A DNA stretch of 64,000 bases from Rhizobiales bacterium 64-17 (GCA_001899285.1 MKWA01000008.1:186001-250000); one strand, 5' to 3'; shown: positions 46,845-54,908, counted from the stretch's first letter. Numbers and translations: made by a program. Notes: a model not told the origin generated them from the sequence alone.

Positions 46845-47585
46845 ATGCCACCAAAGACGCGCGCCAGGCGGGCTGTGGCCGTGACGCTCAACGACCGGAT
46901 TCGGTCGGACATCGAAACCAGGATTTTCTCCGGCCGCTGGCCGCCTGGGCATCGTATTCCCAACGAACATGAATTGGCCGAGAAATACGCCTGCTCACGG
47001 ATGACCGTGAACAAGGTGCTGTCCGATCTCGCGGCGAAGGGCATCATCGAACGCCGCCGCAAGGCCGGCACTTTCGTTGCCAAACCGACGGTGCAGTCGG
47101 CAGTGCTGCGCATTCCCGACATCAAGGCCGAGGTCGAGGCGCTCGGTTATCTGTACCGCTACGAACTGCTATTTCTGAAGCGTCGCCATGCCACGAGGGC
47201 GGACCAGGATTTGATGCAGCTCAGTCCGCAGCACGACGTGATCGAATTCCGCTGTTTGCATTGGGCCAACCAGCAGCCCTTCGCTCACGAGCACCGGTTT
47301 CTCAACGTCACCGCTGTGCCGCAGGCTCTGGAGCAGGACTTCGGTGTCGAGCCGCCGGGCACCTGGCTGCGCAATCATGTGCCGTGGAGTGAGGCCGAAC
47401 ACAGCATCTTTGCCGAAGAGGCCGACCCGGAGGCTGCGCAGGCGCTCCATGTGACAAAAAGCGCCGCATGTCTGGTAGTCCAGCGGCGCACCTGGCGCGG
47501 CGGAGAGATGATCACCCACGTCCGCACCATCTTTCATGGTGCGCTTTATCGCCTCAATGCTCACTTCACTCCGACCAACGACTGA
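46845..47585 (+). CDS. hutC: GntR-family histidine-utilisation repressor (HutC type)
   Basis: A 246-residue repressor: an N-terminal GntR winged helix (about 12-80; IFSGRWPPGHRIPNEHELAE, SRMTVNKVLSDLAAKGIIERR) and a C-terminal UTRA effector domain (about 100-240). The latter has the HutC-like FRCLHWANQQPFAHEHRFLN and HHXXY-class ending TIFHGALYRLNAHF. HutC proteins sense urocanate and release DNA. ATG 46845 has AAAGG upstream; the frame is open to 46743, but that part is spacer and contains no domain. Its last 25 bp overlap the convergent DUF6282 gene. Probably autoregulated via the palindrome at 46684. Confidence 0.88.
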   Translation: MPPKTRARRAVAVTLNDRIRSDIETRIFSGRWPPGHRIPNEHELAEKYACSRMTVNKVLSDLAAKGIIERRRKAGTFVAKPTVQSAVLRIPDIKAEVEALGYLYRYELLFLKRRHATRADQDLMQLSPQHDVIEFRCLHWANQQPFAHEHRFLNVTAVPQALEQDFGVEPPGTWLRNHVPWSEAEHSIFAEEADPEAAQALHVTKSAACLVVQRRTWRGGEMITHVRTIFHGALYRLNAHFTPTND

Positions 47586-48538
47586 GTCGTCGAGGCAGCC
47601 GCCTTGCTGTCCATGCTTTCGAACAGCAGCTTGTTGGTGTTGAGCACCGACATCTGCACGATGTCATCTTCCTTGATGCCGCGCTTCTGGAATTCGCTGA
47701 AGAATTCGCGCAGAGCGTCGCCAACATTCGGCGAGAAGATCTGACCGACATCGGATGATAGAATGACGCCTTGCGAGCCGACCGCTTCGATCACCTCGAT
47801 ATATTGCTCATAGGTGAGGTGGTCCATGGCGAGGTTGACGAAGGCGAGTTCGCTGTAGGCGCCGTACTGTTCCCACATGCGCTTCATTGTCTCCGGGTCG
47901 AGTTCGGTCGCCTGAAATAGCGGATGCGTCATGATGATGCGCCGGATGCCCATCTCATAGGCCATCTTCACCAGCGTCAGCGTTTCTTTGCGGTCGAAAT
48001 GTCCGGTTGCCAGAATCAGGTCATGCTCGCGGATCAGTTCGAGCGCCCGGCGCATCGCCGCCATCTTGTCGTTGTCGGCAGTGTCGAAGGTGTAGCCGGT
48101 GCCTTCCGCATAGAAGCGGGTGTATTCGCGTTTGATGCCCCACGCTTCCGACAGGTCGCGGCGGTTATAGAGACGCAGATGCGCCTCGCAGCACACCGTC
48201 GGCATCCACACCACGAAACGCTGTGCATCGGGATCGGCGGCGGTCACGTCGCTCTTCCAGCCGGAGAGCGCCGAGCGCACGCCGTGATCGTCGACGCCGC
48301 CGCAGCCGAAGTTCAGCGCCACCGAGCCGATCAGCGCGACCTTGTCGTCCGGCCGGCGCACCTGGCTCACCTGGGCGGTGGTCGGAATGAAATGGTTCTT
48401 CATCACCACGCCGAAGCCTTCGCGCCGCGCTTCGGCGGCGAGGGCTTCCGCGGAGTATTTGCGGCGCAGCAGTTCCGGGCCGATATGCACGTGCATGTCG
48501 ATGACGCGTTTGTCGCCGACGTGAGGGAGCGCCTTCAT
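47561..48538 (-). CDS. Amidohydrolase-like metal hydrolase, DUF6282 family
   Basis: A 325-residue cytoplasmic TIM-barrel metalloenzyme of unknown substrate. The metal-binding HxH is in VIDMHVHIGPE (about 15-17). Further ligand candidates are GVVMKNHFIPT (Lys/His, about 47-49), LATGHFDRKE, IIMTHPLF and ILSSDVGQIFSP (Asp, about 265). No signal peptide. It is preceded by the second copy of the HutC-type palindrome and diverges from an MFS transporter, so it is probably expressed with hutH. It is not one of the classical Hut enzymes (HutI, HutF); substrate prediction would be guesswork. Confidence 0.78.
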   Translation of the reverse strand: MKALPHVGDKRVIDMHVHIGPELLRRKYSAEALAAEARREGFGVVMKNHFIPTTAQVSQVRRPDDKVALIGSVALNFGCGGVDDHGVRSALSGWKSDVTAADPDAQRFVVWMPTVCCEAHLRLYNRRDLSEAWGIKREYTRFYAEGTGYTFDTADNDKMAAMRRALELIREHDLILATGHFDRKETLTLVKMAYEMGIRRIIMTHPLFQATELDPETMKRMWEQYGAYSELAFVNLAMDHLTYEQYIEVIEAVGSQGVILSSDVGQIFSPNVGDALREFFSEFQKRGIKEDDIVQMSVLNTNKLLFESMDSKAAASTTQSLVGVK

Positions 48539-48569
48539 GATCGTGCCTCCTGCCTTGATGCGTCAAAGA

Positions 48570-48587
48570 ATTTTGTCTATACAAAAT
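48570..48587. promoter_or_regulatory. Palindromic operator, probable HutC site (copy 2)
   Basis: Identical in all 18 bases to the palindrome at 46684-46701. It lies 32 bp upstream of the DUF6282 start codon, in the spacer shared with the divergent MFS gene (ATG at 48691), so one site could repress both promoters. Confidence 0.75.
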
Positions 48588-48690
48588 GTGTTGTCAAGCT
48601 GGAACCGCGGCGCGGAACACTGGCACACGTCTTGCTCACGCTATTCCGGTGTCTTTGGTTTAAAGCGATCCAGAAACGGGGGAAGAGCTG

Positions 48691-49944
48691 ATGTCAATCC
48701 AATCATCAACCACGCACGAACAGGTTGCCGGCGGCGCCGATGCGTCGGCCGACCGCTACGCACGCAAAGCGTTGATCGCATCCAATGTCGGTTATGCGAT
48801 GGACGGCTTCGATCTGATGATTCTGAGCTTCATGCTGCCCGCGGTTGTGGCGGGATTGCATCTCACCGGATCGGAAGCGGGTTCCCTGATCACCTGGACA
48901 CTGATCGGCGCTGTGATTGGCGGCCTCATTGTCGGAACCTTGAGCGACAAGTTCGGTCGGATCCGTGTGCTGTCGTGGACCATCTTGCTGTTTGCCGTGT
49001 TCACTGGCCTGTGCGCGTTCGCGCAGGGCTATTGGGATCTTCTGATCTACCGCACCATCGCTGGCATCGGGCTTGGCGGCGAATTCGGTATCGGCATGGC
49101 GCTGGTGGCGGAAGCGTGGCCGGCGCACAAACGGGCGCGTGCCTCGTCCTATGTGGCGCTCGGCTGGCAGGCCGGCGTGCTCAGTGCCGCGCTGCTTACG
49201 CCGCTGCTGCTGCCGCTGATCGGATGGCGCGGCATGTTCCTCGTCGGCTTGGTTCCAGCGGTCATCGCTTTCGGGCTGCGCCGGTATTTGCACGAGCCGG
49301 AGCTGTTCGTGAAGGCGGCCAAGAAGGAAGAGGGGCGCGGCACCAATCCCTACAGCTATCTGTTCGCCAATCGCGAGGCGACGCGCTCCACCATCGGCAT
49401 CGGCATCATGACGTCGATCCAGAACTTCGGCTATTACGGCATGATGATCTGGCTGCCGTCCTATCTGTCGACGCAACTAGGCTTTTCGCTCACGCGCTCG
49501 GCGTTGTGGACTTCGGTGACGGTGATTGGCGGCGCCTTCGGCATGTGGCTGTTCGGCCAGCTTGCCGACCGCATCGGCCGCAAGCCGCTGTTCGTCGCGT
49601 TCCAGGTCGGCGCCATGGTGATGGCTTTCGTCTATCCACAGATCAAGGATCCGACCTTGCTGCTGATCGCCGGCGGCATCACCGGTATCTTCCTGAGCGG
49701 CATGATCGGCGGTTACGGTGCGCTGATCTCGGAGAGCTATCCGACCCAGGCCCGAGCGACGGCACAGAACGCGCTGTTCAATATCGGCCGCGGCGTTGGC
49801 GGGTTTGGTCCGCTGGTGATCGGCTTGCTGGCGACACAGTATTCGCTGTCGGTCGCGCTGTCGTTCCTGGTTTTTGTCTGGGCGCTCGACATCGTCGCCA
49901 CCGTGTTCCTGATCAAGGAACGCAAGGGCGAACAACTCGTCTGA
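48691..49944 (+). CDS. MFS transporter, aromatic-acid/H+ symporter-like
   Basis: A 417-residue 12-helix MFS carrier. Helix 1 contains GYAMDGFDLMILSFMLP, the DGFD motif of the AAHS-type carboxylate symporters. The TM2-3 loop is GTLSDKFGRIRVLS, helix 4 GIGLGGEFGIGMALVAE, and the second-half loop GQLADRIGRKPLF. It probably imports an organic acid. Its divergent arrangement with the DUF6282 hydrolase and shared palindrome suggest it takes up that enzyme's substrate or urocanate. Ends at an 18-bp-stem terminator. Confidence 0.87.
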   Translation: MSIQSSTTHEQVAGGADASADRYARKALIASNVGYAMDGFDLMILSFMLPAVVAGLHLTGSEAGSLITWTLIGAVIGGLIVGTLSDKFGRIRVLSWTILLFAVFTGLCAFAQGYWDLLIYRTIAGIGLGGEFGIGMALVAEAWPAHKRARASSYVALGWQAGVLSAALLTPLLLPLIGWRGMFLVGLVPAVIAFGLRRYLHEPELFVKAAKKEEGRGTNPYSYLFANREATRSTIGIGIMTSIQNFGYYGMMIWLPSYLSTQLGFSLTRSALWTSVTVIGGAFGMWLFGQLADRIGRKPLFVAFQVGAMVMAFVYPQIKDPTLLLIAGGITGIFLSGMIGGYGALISESYPTQARATAQNALFNIGRGVGGFGPLVIGLLATQYSLSVALSFLVFVWALDIVATVFLIKERKGEQLV

Positions 49945-49951
49945 TCGGCTA

Positions 49952-49992
49952 AAAACGCGCCGCTTGCGTTGCCGACGCAAGCGGCGCGTTTT
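49952..49992. terminator. Long-stem bidirectional terminator
   Basis: A perfect 18-bp stem with a 5-base loop (tgccg), flanked by four A on the left and four T on the right. It can terminate the MFS transcript on the plus strand; the A-run would serve readthrough from the convergent RidA gene on the minus strand. Confidence 0.88.
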
Positions 49993-50040
49993 GATTGTGG
50001 GAGATAAGCGAAGGCTGGTCGCTCATCCGCCTCGGCTCAC

Positions 50041-50517
50041 TTAATCGATCAGGACTTCTCCTTCGATCTCGACCGGGATGTCGAACGGCAGTTCCGCGAC
50101 ACCGACGGCCGAACGCGCATGCTGTCCGCGCTCCTGTCCGAATATTTCAATGATCAGATCGGAAAATCCGTTGATGACGCTCGGCATCTCGCGAAATCCG
50201 GGTGCGCAGTTCACCATGCCGAAGGCCCGGACCCAGGTGATATGGTCGAGGTGGCCGAGTTCGCGCTGGAGGCTGGCGAGCATCGCCAGCCCGGTAAGGC
50301 GCGCGGCGCGATAGGCATCCTCCTTCGTGACCTCGCTGCCGACGCGGCCGAACGGCTTGGCGAAACTGCCGTCCGGATTGATCGGGCCGTGCCCTGAAAT
50401 CAGCGCGCGCTTGCCGCAGACGCGCACGCTGGCGAACGGGAGCACAACGCCGGGTGGAATGCGGGCCGGTTGCGGTAGCACAATGCTGAGTTGTTTCAGA
50501 CGGTCGGAGATGAGCAT
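50041..50517 (-). CDS. RidA (YjgF/YER057c/UK114) family protein
   Basis: A 158-residue member of the RidA superfamily; archetypal RidA hydrolyses reactive enamine/imine intermediates. The longer form with the N-terminus LPQPARIPPGVVLPFASVRV and the conserved ISGHGPINPDGS belongs to the subgroup often paired with catabolic genes. NCAPGFREMPSVINGFSDLI and RSAVGVAELPFDIPVEIE are the trimer-interface and active-site regions. The Arg of the ligand site is probably the one in RSAVG. Convergent with the MFS gene across the terminator. Physiological substrate unknown. Confidence 0.85.
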   Translation of the reverse strand: MLISDRLKQLSIVLPQPARIPPGVVLPFASVRVCGKRALISGHGPINPDGSFAKPFGRVGSEVTKEDAYRAARLTGLAMLASLQRELGHLDHITWVRAFGMVNCAPGFREMPSVINGFSDLIIEIFGQERGQHARSAVGVAELPFDIPVEIEGEVLID

Positions 50518-50770
50518 TCAGATTCGATCCTGGGCCATAACGAGAAGTTTTGTCGGCAAGTCGTGCCGTCGAGCGATGGAGCAGCGGCTTTTCATTCGGG
50601 CAGCGATGCCCGCACCACCTTATAATGTTGGTACCATGATCGTCAGGTGCATCCGGAACCTCGGATTGGATTTCGCTCAATCTCGAATTAGTAGGATTAA
50701 GAGGCGTTTGGATTTGTGAATATGCCGGCGATTGTCAGCTTGGTAACGCTGCCAGTGTGAAGCTGCCGCC

Positions 50771-51067
50771 ATGCAACGCTATTATTTCGAGATCAAAATC
50801 GACGACGCCGTCATCGCCGATGACCGGGGCCGGGATTGCCACGATCTGGCCGACGCTCACGCGCATGCCGCGAAGATCGTCGCCGATTGCGTGCGCTTCT
50901 GTCCGCCGGAGCCGATGGGCAGCCGCGGGCGCATCGCGGTCATGGACGCCACCGGCCACCGCCTGCTGACCGTCTTATTCCCGGCGATAGGACGGCGGCC
51001 ACGGCGGGCGATGGATCGGGTGAAGCGGCGCGCCAACCCGCGCGTCAAGAGTGGGACGGGTTCGTGA
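50771..51067 (+). CDS. DUF6894 family small protein
   Basis: A 98-residue soluble protein. The start MQRYYFEIKIDDAVIADDRG plus DLADAHAHAAKIVAD matches the short DUF6894 proteins abundant in Bradyrhizobium and Methylobacterium. A basic C-terminal tail (RRPRRAMDRVKRRANPRVK) is added. Function unknown. ATG 50771; two other-frame openings overlap but lack family resemblance. The 250-bp stretch upstream shows no gene. Confidence 0.72.
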   Translation: MQRYYFEIKIDDAVIADDRGRDCHDLADAHAHAAKIVADCVRFCPPEPMGSRGRIAVMDATGHRLLTVLFPAIGRRPRRAMDRVKRRANPRVKSGTGS

Positions 51068-51150
51068 TCGGCCGATAGCCGACCTTTCGGGCCGTTCGTG
51101 GTCTGATCGGCGATCCTGATGTCCTTTGGAGGACCAGCGTAGGGTCCAGG

Positions 51151-51366
51151 TCAGTGGGTCACGGAGTGCACCGCGGCGATATCGGAGTAGGGGATTTCAA
51201 CCCAGCTTCCGTCCTCGGCGGTGGCCTGCACCGTGGTCTCATAGCAGATCAGGTCGAGCTCGATCGTGACGCTGCCGCCATCGGTCTTGTCGATGGCAAT
51301 GGCGCCACGGACGCTCCGGGCCTGTTCCAGCGCATTCTGTAGTTTCTGTCGGATCGCGAGGTTCAT
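51151..51366 (-). CDS. Small conserved hypothetical protein
   Basis: A 71-residue acidic soluble protein: a helical N-terminus (MNLAIRQKLQNALEQARSVR) and a beta-rich remainder with VTIELDLICYETTVQAT and WVEIPYSDIAAV. I do not recognise the family. It is convergent with the DUF6894 gene and divergent from the Bug protein gene. Small size makes it tentative, but codon composition is as in neighbours. Confidence 0.5.
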   Translation of the reverse strand: MNLAIRQKLQNALEQARSVRGAIAIDKTDGGSVTIELDLICYETTVQATAEDGSWVEIPYSDIAAVHSVTH

Positions 51367-51490
51367 GACGGCTCAACCGTCCTGGCCCCCATTCGTTCCC
51401 GTGGGGCGCCGATCCGGTGGGCCGGTTGCGCGCTTTGGCCGCAAACCCGGTTGTGCCGGGGCGGTCGCGCCGCGTAACGTGTCCGTCCGA

Positions 51491-51509
51491 TCCGGCCACA
51501 AAGGCCGGA
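51491..51509. repeat. Short GC-rich hairpin, possible degenerate palindromic repeat
   Basis: tccggcc-acaaa-ggccgga, a perfect 7-bp stem in the spacer upstream of the Bug protein gene. It resembles the ccggccat-type hairpins at 54481 and 62980, so it may be a decayed member of the same repeat family. Confidence 0.35.
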
Positions 51510-51556
51510 CGATACAAGCGCCGGAACGTCAATCGGCGAACCACGGGGAAACGCTC

Positions 51557-52522
51557 ATGACACGTTGGCTTGGTCTGTTCCTGTCCCTTTTCATAGCGGC
51601 GGCTGCGGGTGGCAGTGCCGGCGCGGCGGATTATCCGAACCGGCCGGTTCGCTTCATCGTCGGCTATCCGGCGGGCGGCGCGACCGATATTCTCGCGCGA
51701 CTGTTCGGCGACTACTATTCGCGCAAGACGGGACAGCAGTTCATCATCGAAAACCGGCCGGGCGCCGGCAACAATATCGGCACCGAGGCTGTACTGCGCT
51801 CGCCGCCGGATGGCTACACGGTGCTGCTGGTCAATCCGGCGAACGGCATCAACGCTTCGCTGTACAAGAAACTCAACTTCAACTTCGTCAAGGAGGTCGA
51901 GCCGATTGCCGGCTATATCCGCGTGCCGAACGTGATGGAGGTGCATCCGTCGGTACCGGCCAAGACCGTGGCAGAATTCATCGCCTACGCCAAAGCCAAT
52001 CCCGGCAAGATCAACATGGCGTCGTCCGGCAACGGCACGTCGATCCATCTCTCGGGCGAACTGTTCATGCTGATGACCGGCGTGAAGATGACGCATGTGC
52101 CGTATCGCGGCTCGGCGCCGGCGCTGACCGATCTGCTCGCCGGGCAGACACAAGTGATGTTCGACAACCTGCCGCCCTCGGTGCCGCACATCAAGGCGGG
52201 CAAGCTGCGCGCGCTTGGCGTCACCACCGCCGTGCGCTCGGAGGCATTCCCCGACGTGCCGGCGATCGGCGACACCGTGAAGGGCTACGAGGCGAGCGCG
52301 TGGTTCGGCATCGCCGGACCGAAGGGCATGCCGAAAGAGGCGGTGAACCTGATCAACAAGCTCACCAACGAAGCGTTAAAAGACCCGGAGATCGTCGCCC
52401 GGCTAAAGCAACTTGGCGGCATCAATATGGGTGGCACGCCGGCAGATTTCGGCAAGGTGATCGCCGAGGAAACCGACAAATGGGCCAAGGTGGTGAAAGC
52501 GGCCAATCTGTCGGTGGAGTAG
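51557..52522 (+). CDS. Bug-family (tripartite tricarboxylate transporter) binding protein
   Basis: A 321-residue periplasmic solute-binding protein. A signal peptide covers about residues 1-23 (LGLFLSLFIAAAAGGSAGAA). The mature start DYPNRPVRFIVGYPAGGATD is the Bug/TctC hallmark, with NRPGAGNNIGTEAV and the ligand-loop segment MASSGNGTSIHLSGELF. No tctA/tctB membrane genes are adjacent, so it is an orphan receptor, common in this group. The ATG at 51557 has GGGGAA upstream. Followed by repeats and a sugar-acid dehydratase gene whose substrate or product it might bind (inference). Confidence 0.9.
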   Translation: MTRWLGLFLSLFIAAAAGGSAGAADYPNRPVRFIVGYPAGGATDILARLFGDYYSRKTGQQFIIENRPGAGNNIGTEAVLRSPPDGYTVLLVNPANGINASLYKKLNFNFVKEVEPIAGYIRVPNVMEVHPSVPAKTVAEFIAYAKANPGKINMASSGNGTSIHLSGELFMLMTGVKMTHVPYRGSAPALTDLLAGQTQVMFDNLPPSVPHIKAGKLRALGVTTAVRSEAFPDVPAIGDTVKGYEASAWFGIAGPKGMPKEAVNLINKLTNEALKDPEIVARLKQLGGINMGGTPADFGKVIAEETDKWAKVVKAANLSVE

Positions 52523-52535
52523 GAGAAACCTGTCT

Positions 52536-52591
52536 GACCTCATCCTTCGAGACGCGACGCTACGCTACGCATCGCTCCTCAGGATGAGGTC
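52536..52591. repeat. Dispersed palindromic repeat, copy 1
   Basis: Inverted ends gacctcatcct and aggatgaggtc (11 bp) enclose tcgagacgcgacgctacg and catcgctcct. The same words occur in inverted order 50 bp downstream (52642-52687). The ctcatcctgaggagc / cgtctcgaaggatgag type is a familiar REP-like intergenic element in Bradyrhizobium relatives. Confidence 0.65.
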
Positions 52592-52641
52592 AATTCAGGA
52601 TCGCTCGATACAAATTGCCGGGAACGATGATATCTCTCTGT

Positions 52642-52687
52642 CCTCATCCTGAGGAGCCTCCGCAGGAGGCGTCTCGAAGGATCGAGG
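52642..52687. repeat. Dispersed palindromic repeat, copy 2 (opposite orientation)
   Basis: cctcatcctgaggagcctcc followed by gcaggaggcgtctcgaagga and tcgagg. It has inner complementary arms (gcctcc/ggaggc) and shares cctcatcct, gaggag and gtctcgaagga with copy 1 read on the other strand. Lies just before the dehydratase gene. Confidence 0.65.
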
Positions 52688-52741
52688 GCAGCCACTGACG
52701 CACCGCTGGGACCATTTCGGTCCTACAGCCAAAAATAGACA

Positions 52742-54472
52742 ATGACTCAATCCAGGAAACGCCCCGAAGACCTGCGCAGCCATCGCTGGCTCGGCGTCAG
52801 TGACCTGCGCTCGTTCGGGCATCGTTCGCGATTGCGCCAGTTCGGCTATGACGCCGACGACTGGTCCGGCAAGCCGGTGATCGGCATCATCAACACCTGG
52901 AGCGAGATCAATGCCTGCCACGCGCATCTGCGCGATCGCGCCGAGAGCGTGAAGCGTGGCGTGCTGCAGGCCGGCGGATTTCCGGTCGAGATTCCGGCGA
53001 TGTCGCTGTCGGAGCCGTTCGTGAAGCCGACGACCATGCTTTACCGCAACTTCCTCGCCATGGAGACCGAGGAGAGCCTGCGTTCGCTGCCGCTCGACGG
53101 CGCGGTGCTGCTCGGCGGCTGCGACAAGACCACGCCGGGGCTCGTCATGGGCGCGATCTCCATGGGTATTCCGGCGATCTATGTGCCGGCCGGTCCCGCG
53201 TTGCGCGGCAACTGGCGCGGACAGACGCTCGGCTCCGGCTCCGACGCGTGGAAATATTGGATGGAGAAGCAGGCCGGCAATATCACCGAGCAGGAATGGG
53301 GCGAGATCGAGGGCGGCGTGTCGCGCTCGTTCGGCACCTGCATGGTGATGGGCACGGCGGCGACGATGATGGCGATCGTCGAGGCGCTCGGCCTCGCGCT
53401 GCCGGGTTCGTCGTCGATCCCGGCGGCGGATTCGAGCCATCCGCGCATGGCGATGGTCGCCGGCCGCCGCATCGTCGAGATGGTGTGGGACGATCTCACG
53501 CCCGACAAGATTTTGACGCCGGCGGCGTTCGACAACGCGATCAAGGTGCATATGGCGCTCGGCGGCTCGACCAATGCGATCATCCATGTGATCGCCATGG
53601 CACTCCGGGCCGGCATTCCGCTCGACATGCAGCGGTTCGACGACCTGTCGCGCGAAATCCCGGTGATTGCCAATATCCGCCCGTCAGGGACATATCTGAT
53701 GGAGGATTTCTACTATGCCGGTGGCCTGCGCGCGCTGATGAACGCCATGCGCGACAGGCTCGATCTCTCCTGCATGACCGTGACGGGCCGCCCGCTCGCC
53801 GACAGTTTCGAGGGCGTGGAAATCTATCAGCCGGACGTGATTCATCCGCTGTCCGATCCGATCTATGCGGAAGGGGCGACGGCGGTGCTCACTGGCAATC
53901 TCGCGCCGAACGGTTGTGTGATGAAGCCCGCGGCAGCGGAGCCGCGGCTGACGCAGCATCGCGGCAAGGTGATTGCGTTCGAGGATTACAACCACATGGC
54001 GCGCGAGATCGACCGTGACGATCTCGACGTGACGCCGGACCACATCCTCGTGCTCAAAAACGCCGGGCCGAAGGGCGGCCCCGGCATGCCGGAATGGGGT
54101 ATGCTGCCGATCCCGAAGAAGCTGGTGAAGCAGGGCGTGCGGGACATGTTGCGCATTTCCGACGCGCGCATGAGCGGCACCAGCTATGGCGCGTGCATCC
54201 TGCATGTGGCGCCGGAAAGCTATGTCGGCGGGCCGCTCGCGCTGGTCGAGACCGGCGACGAGATCGAGGTCGATGTGGCGCGCCGCCGCATCCATCTGCA
54301 TGTGCCAGACGCGGAACTTGCACGCCGCCGCGCCGCGTGGACGCCGCCGTCGCCGCGCTATCTGCGCGGCTACGGCGCGATGTTCGCCGAGCATATCGGT
54401 CAGGCCGACGAGGGCTGCGACTTCGATTTCCTCAAGGCCGGCCCGGCGATCCCCGAGCCGGAGATTCATTGA
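52742..54472 (+). CDS. IlvD/Edd family dehydratase, sugar-acid type (L-arabinonate dehydratase-like)
   Basis: A 576-residue [2Fe-2S]/Mg2+ dehydratase. The three cluster cysteines are at 59 (INACHAHL), 127 (GGCDKTTPG) and 200 (GTCMVMGTA), and the catalytic Ser is in SDARMSGTSYG (Ser478). Length and sequence around HRWLGVSDLRSFGHRSR and WRGQTLGSGSD fit the aldonate dehydratases rather than IlvD of branched-chain synthesis. The likely reaction is aldonic acid to 2-keto-3-deoxy acid; the exact sugar is not proven. No other pentose-pathway genes are visible nearby, but a Bug binding protein precedes it. Start ATG 52742 with a weak ribosome site. Confidence 0.85.
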   Translation: MTQSRKRPEDLRSHRWLGVSDLRSFGHRSRLRQFGYDADDWSGKPVIGIINTWSEINACHAHLRDRAESVKRGVLQAGGFPVEIPAMSLSEPFVKPTTMLYRNFLAMETEESLRSLPLDGAVLLGGCDKTTPGLVMGAISMGIPAIYVPAGPALRGNWRGQTLGSGSDAWKYWMEKQAGNITEQEWGEIEGGVSRSFGTCMVMGTAATMMAIVEALGLALPGSSSIPAADSSHPRMAMVAGRRIVEMVWDDLTPDKILTPAAFDNAIKVHMALGGSTNAIIHVIAMALRAGIPLDMQRFDDLSREIPVIANIRPSGTYLMEDFYYAGGLRALMNAMRDRLDLSCMTVTGRPLADSFEGVEIYQPDVIHPLSDPIYAEGATAVLTGNLAPNGCVMKPAAAEPRLTQHRGKVIAFEDYNHMAREIDRDDLDVTPDHILVLKNAGPKGGPGMPEWGMLPIPKKLVKQGVRDMLRISDARMSGTSYGACILHVAPESYVGGPLALVETGDEIEVDVARRRIHLHVPDAELARRRAAWTPPSPRYLRGYGAMFAEHIGQADEGCDFDFLKAGPAIPEPEIH

Positions 54473-54480
54473 TGTCTGCA

Positions 54481-54507
54481 GTCATGGCCGGCAAGTCCGG
54501 CCATGAC
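54481..54507. repeat. Palindromic hairpin between convergent genes
   Basis: gtcatggccgg-caagt-ccggccatgac, a perfect 11-bp stem. A shorter relative, gtcatgg-tttgg-ccatgac, lies at 62980-62998. Placed between converging dehydratase and rnk genes, it may act as a terminator, although only a weak T-run follows. It looks like a short dispersed repeat. Confidence 0.6.
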
Positions 54508-54518
54508 GGGGATAGAGT

Positions 54519-54908
54519 TTAGCCCGGCTTGCGCACGCTCATGACAGTGAGCGAGCGCGTCGCGCCGGTTGGCGTCTCGAACTCGATCGACTGGTTGACC
54601 GAGAGCCCGATCAGCGCCGCGCCGATCGGCGTCAGCACGGAAATCTTGCCGTCGTCGAGATTGGCTTCGTCGGGATAGACGACGATGACCGACCGGGTCT
54701 TGCCGGTGTCGTCGTCGCGGTAGACGACCTGTGCGCCCATGGTGACGAGATTGGACGACGCGCCGCCATCGTCGATCACGGTGGCGCGGTCGACCTCGCG
54801 GGCGAGGAACTCGGCGGTGCGCGGGAATTTCTCCGATGCGGCATCGGCGAGGCGGCGCAGCCGCTCGCTGTCATCGGTGGTGAGCGTGATATTCGGCAGA
54901 TGGTTCAT
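54519..54908 (-). CDS. rnk: Nucleoside diphosphate kinase regulator Rnk (GreA/B-like)
   Basis: A 129-residue protein with a short N-terminal helical segment and a GreA/GreB C-terminal-like FKBP-fold domain. The relevant segments are VTMGAQVVYRDDDTGKTRSV, VYPDEANLDDGKISVLTPIGAALIGLSVNQSIEFE (noted in parts) and TGATRSLTVMSV. Rnk binds RNA polymerase and influences nucleotide pools, but lacks the long coiled coil of Gre factors. ATG 54908 has an excellent GGGAGG ribosome site; an earlier in-frame Met is unsupported. Convergent with the dehydratase gene. Confidence 0.88.
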   Translation of the reverse strand: MNHLPNITLTTDDSERLRRLADAASEKFPRTAEFLAREVDRATVIDDGGASSNLVTMGAQVVYRDDDTGKTRSVIVVYPDEANLDDGKISVLTPIGAALIGLSVNQSIEFETPTGATRSLTVMSVRKPG

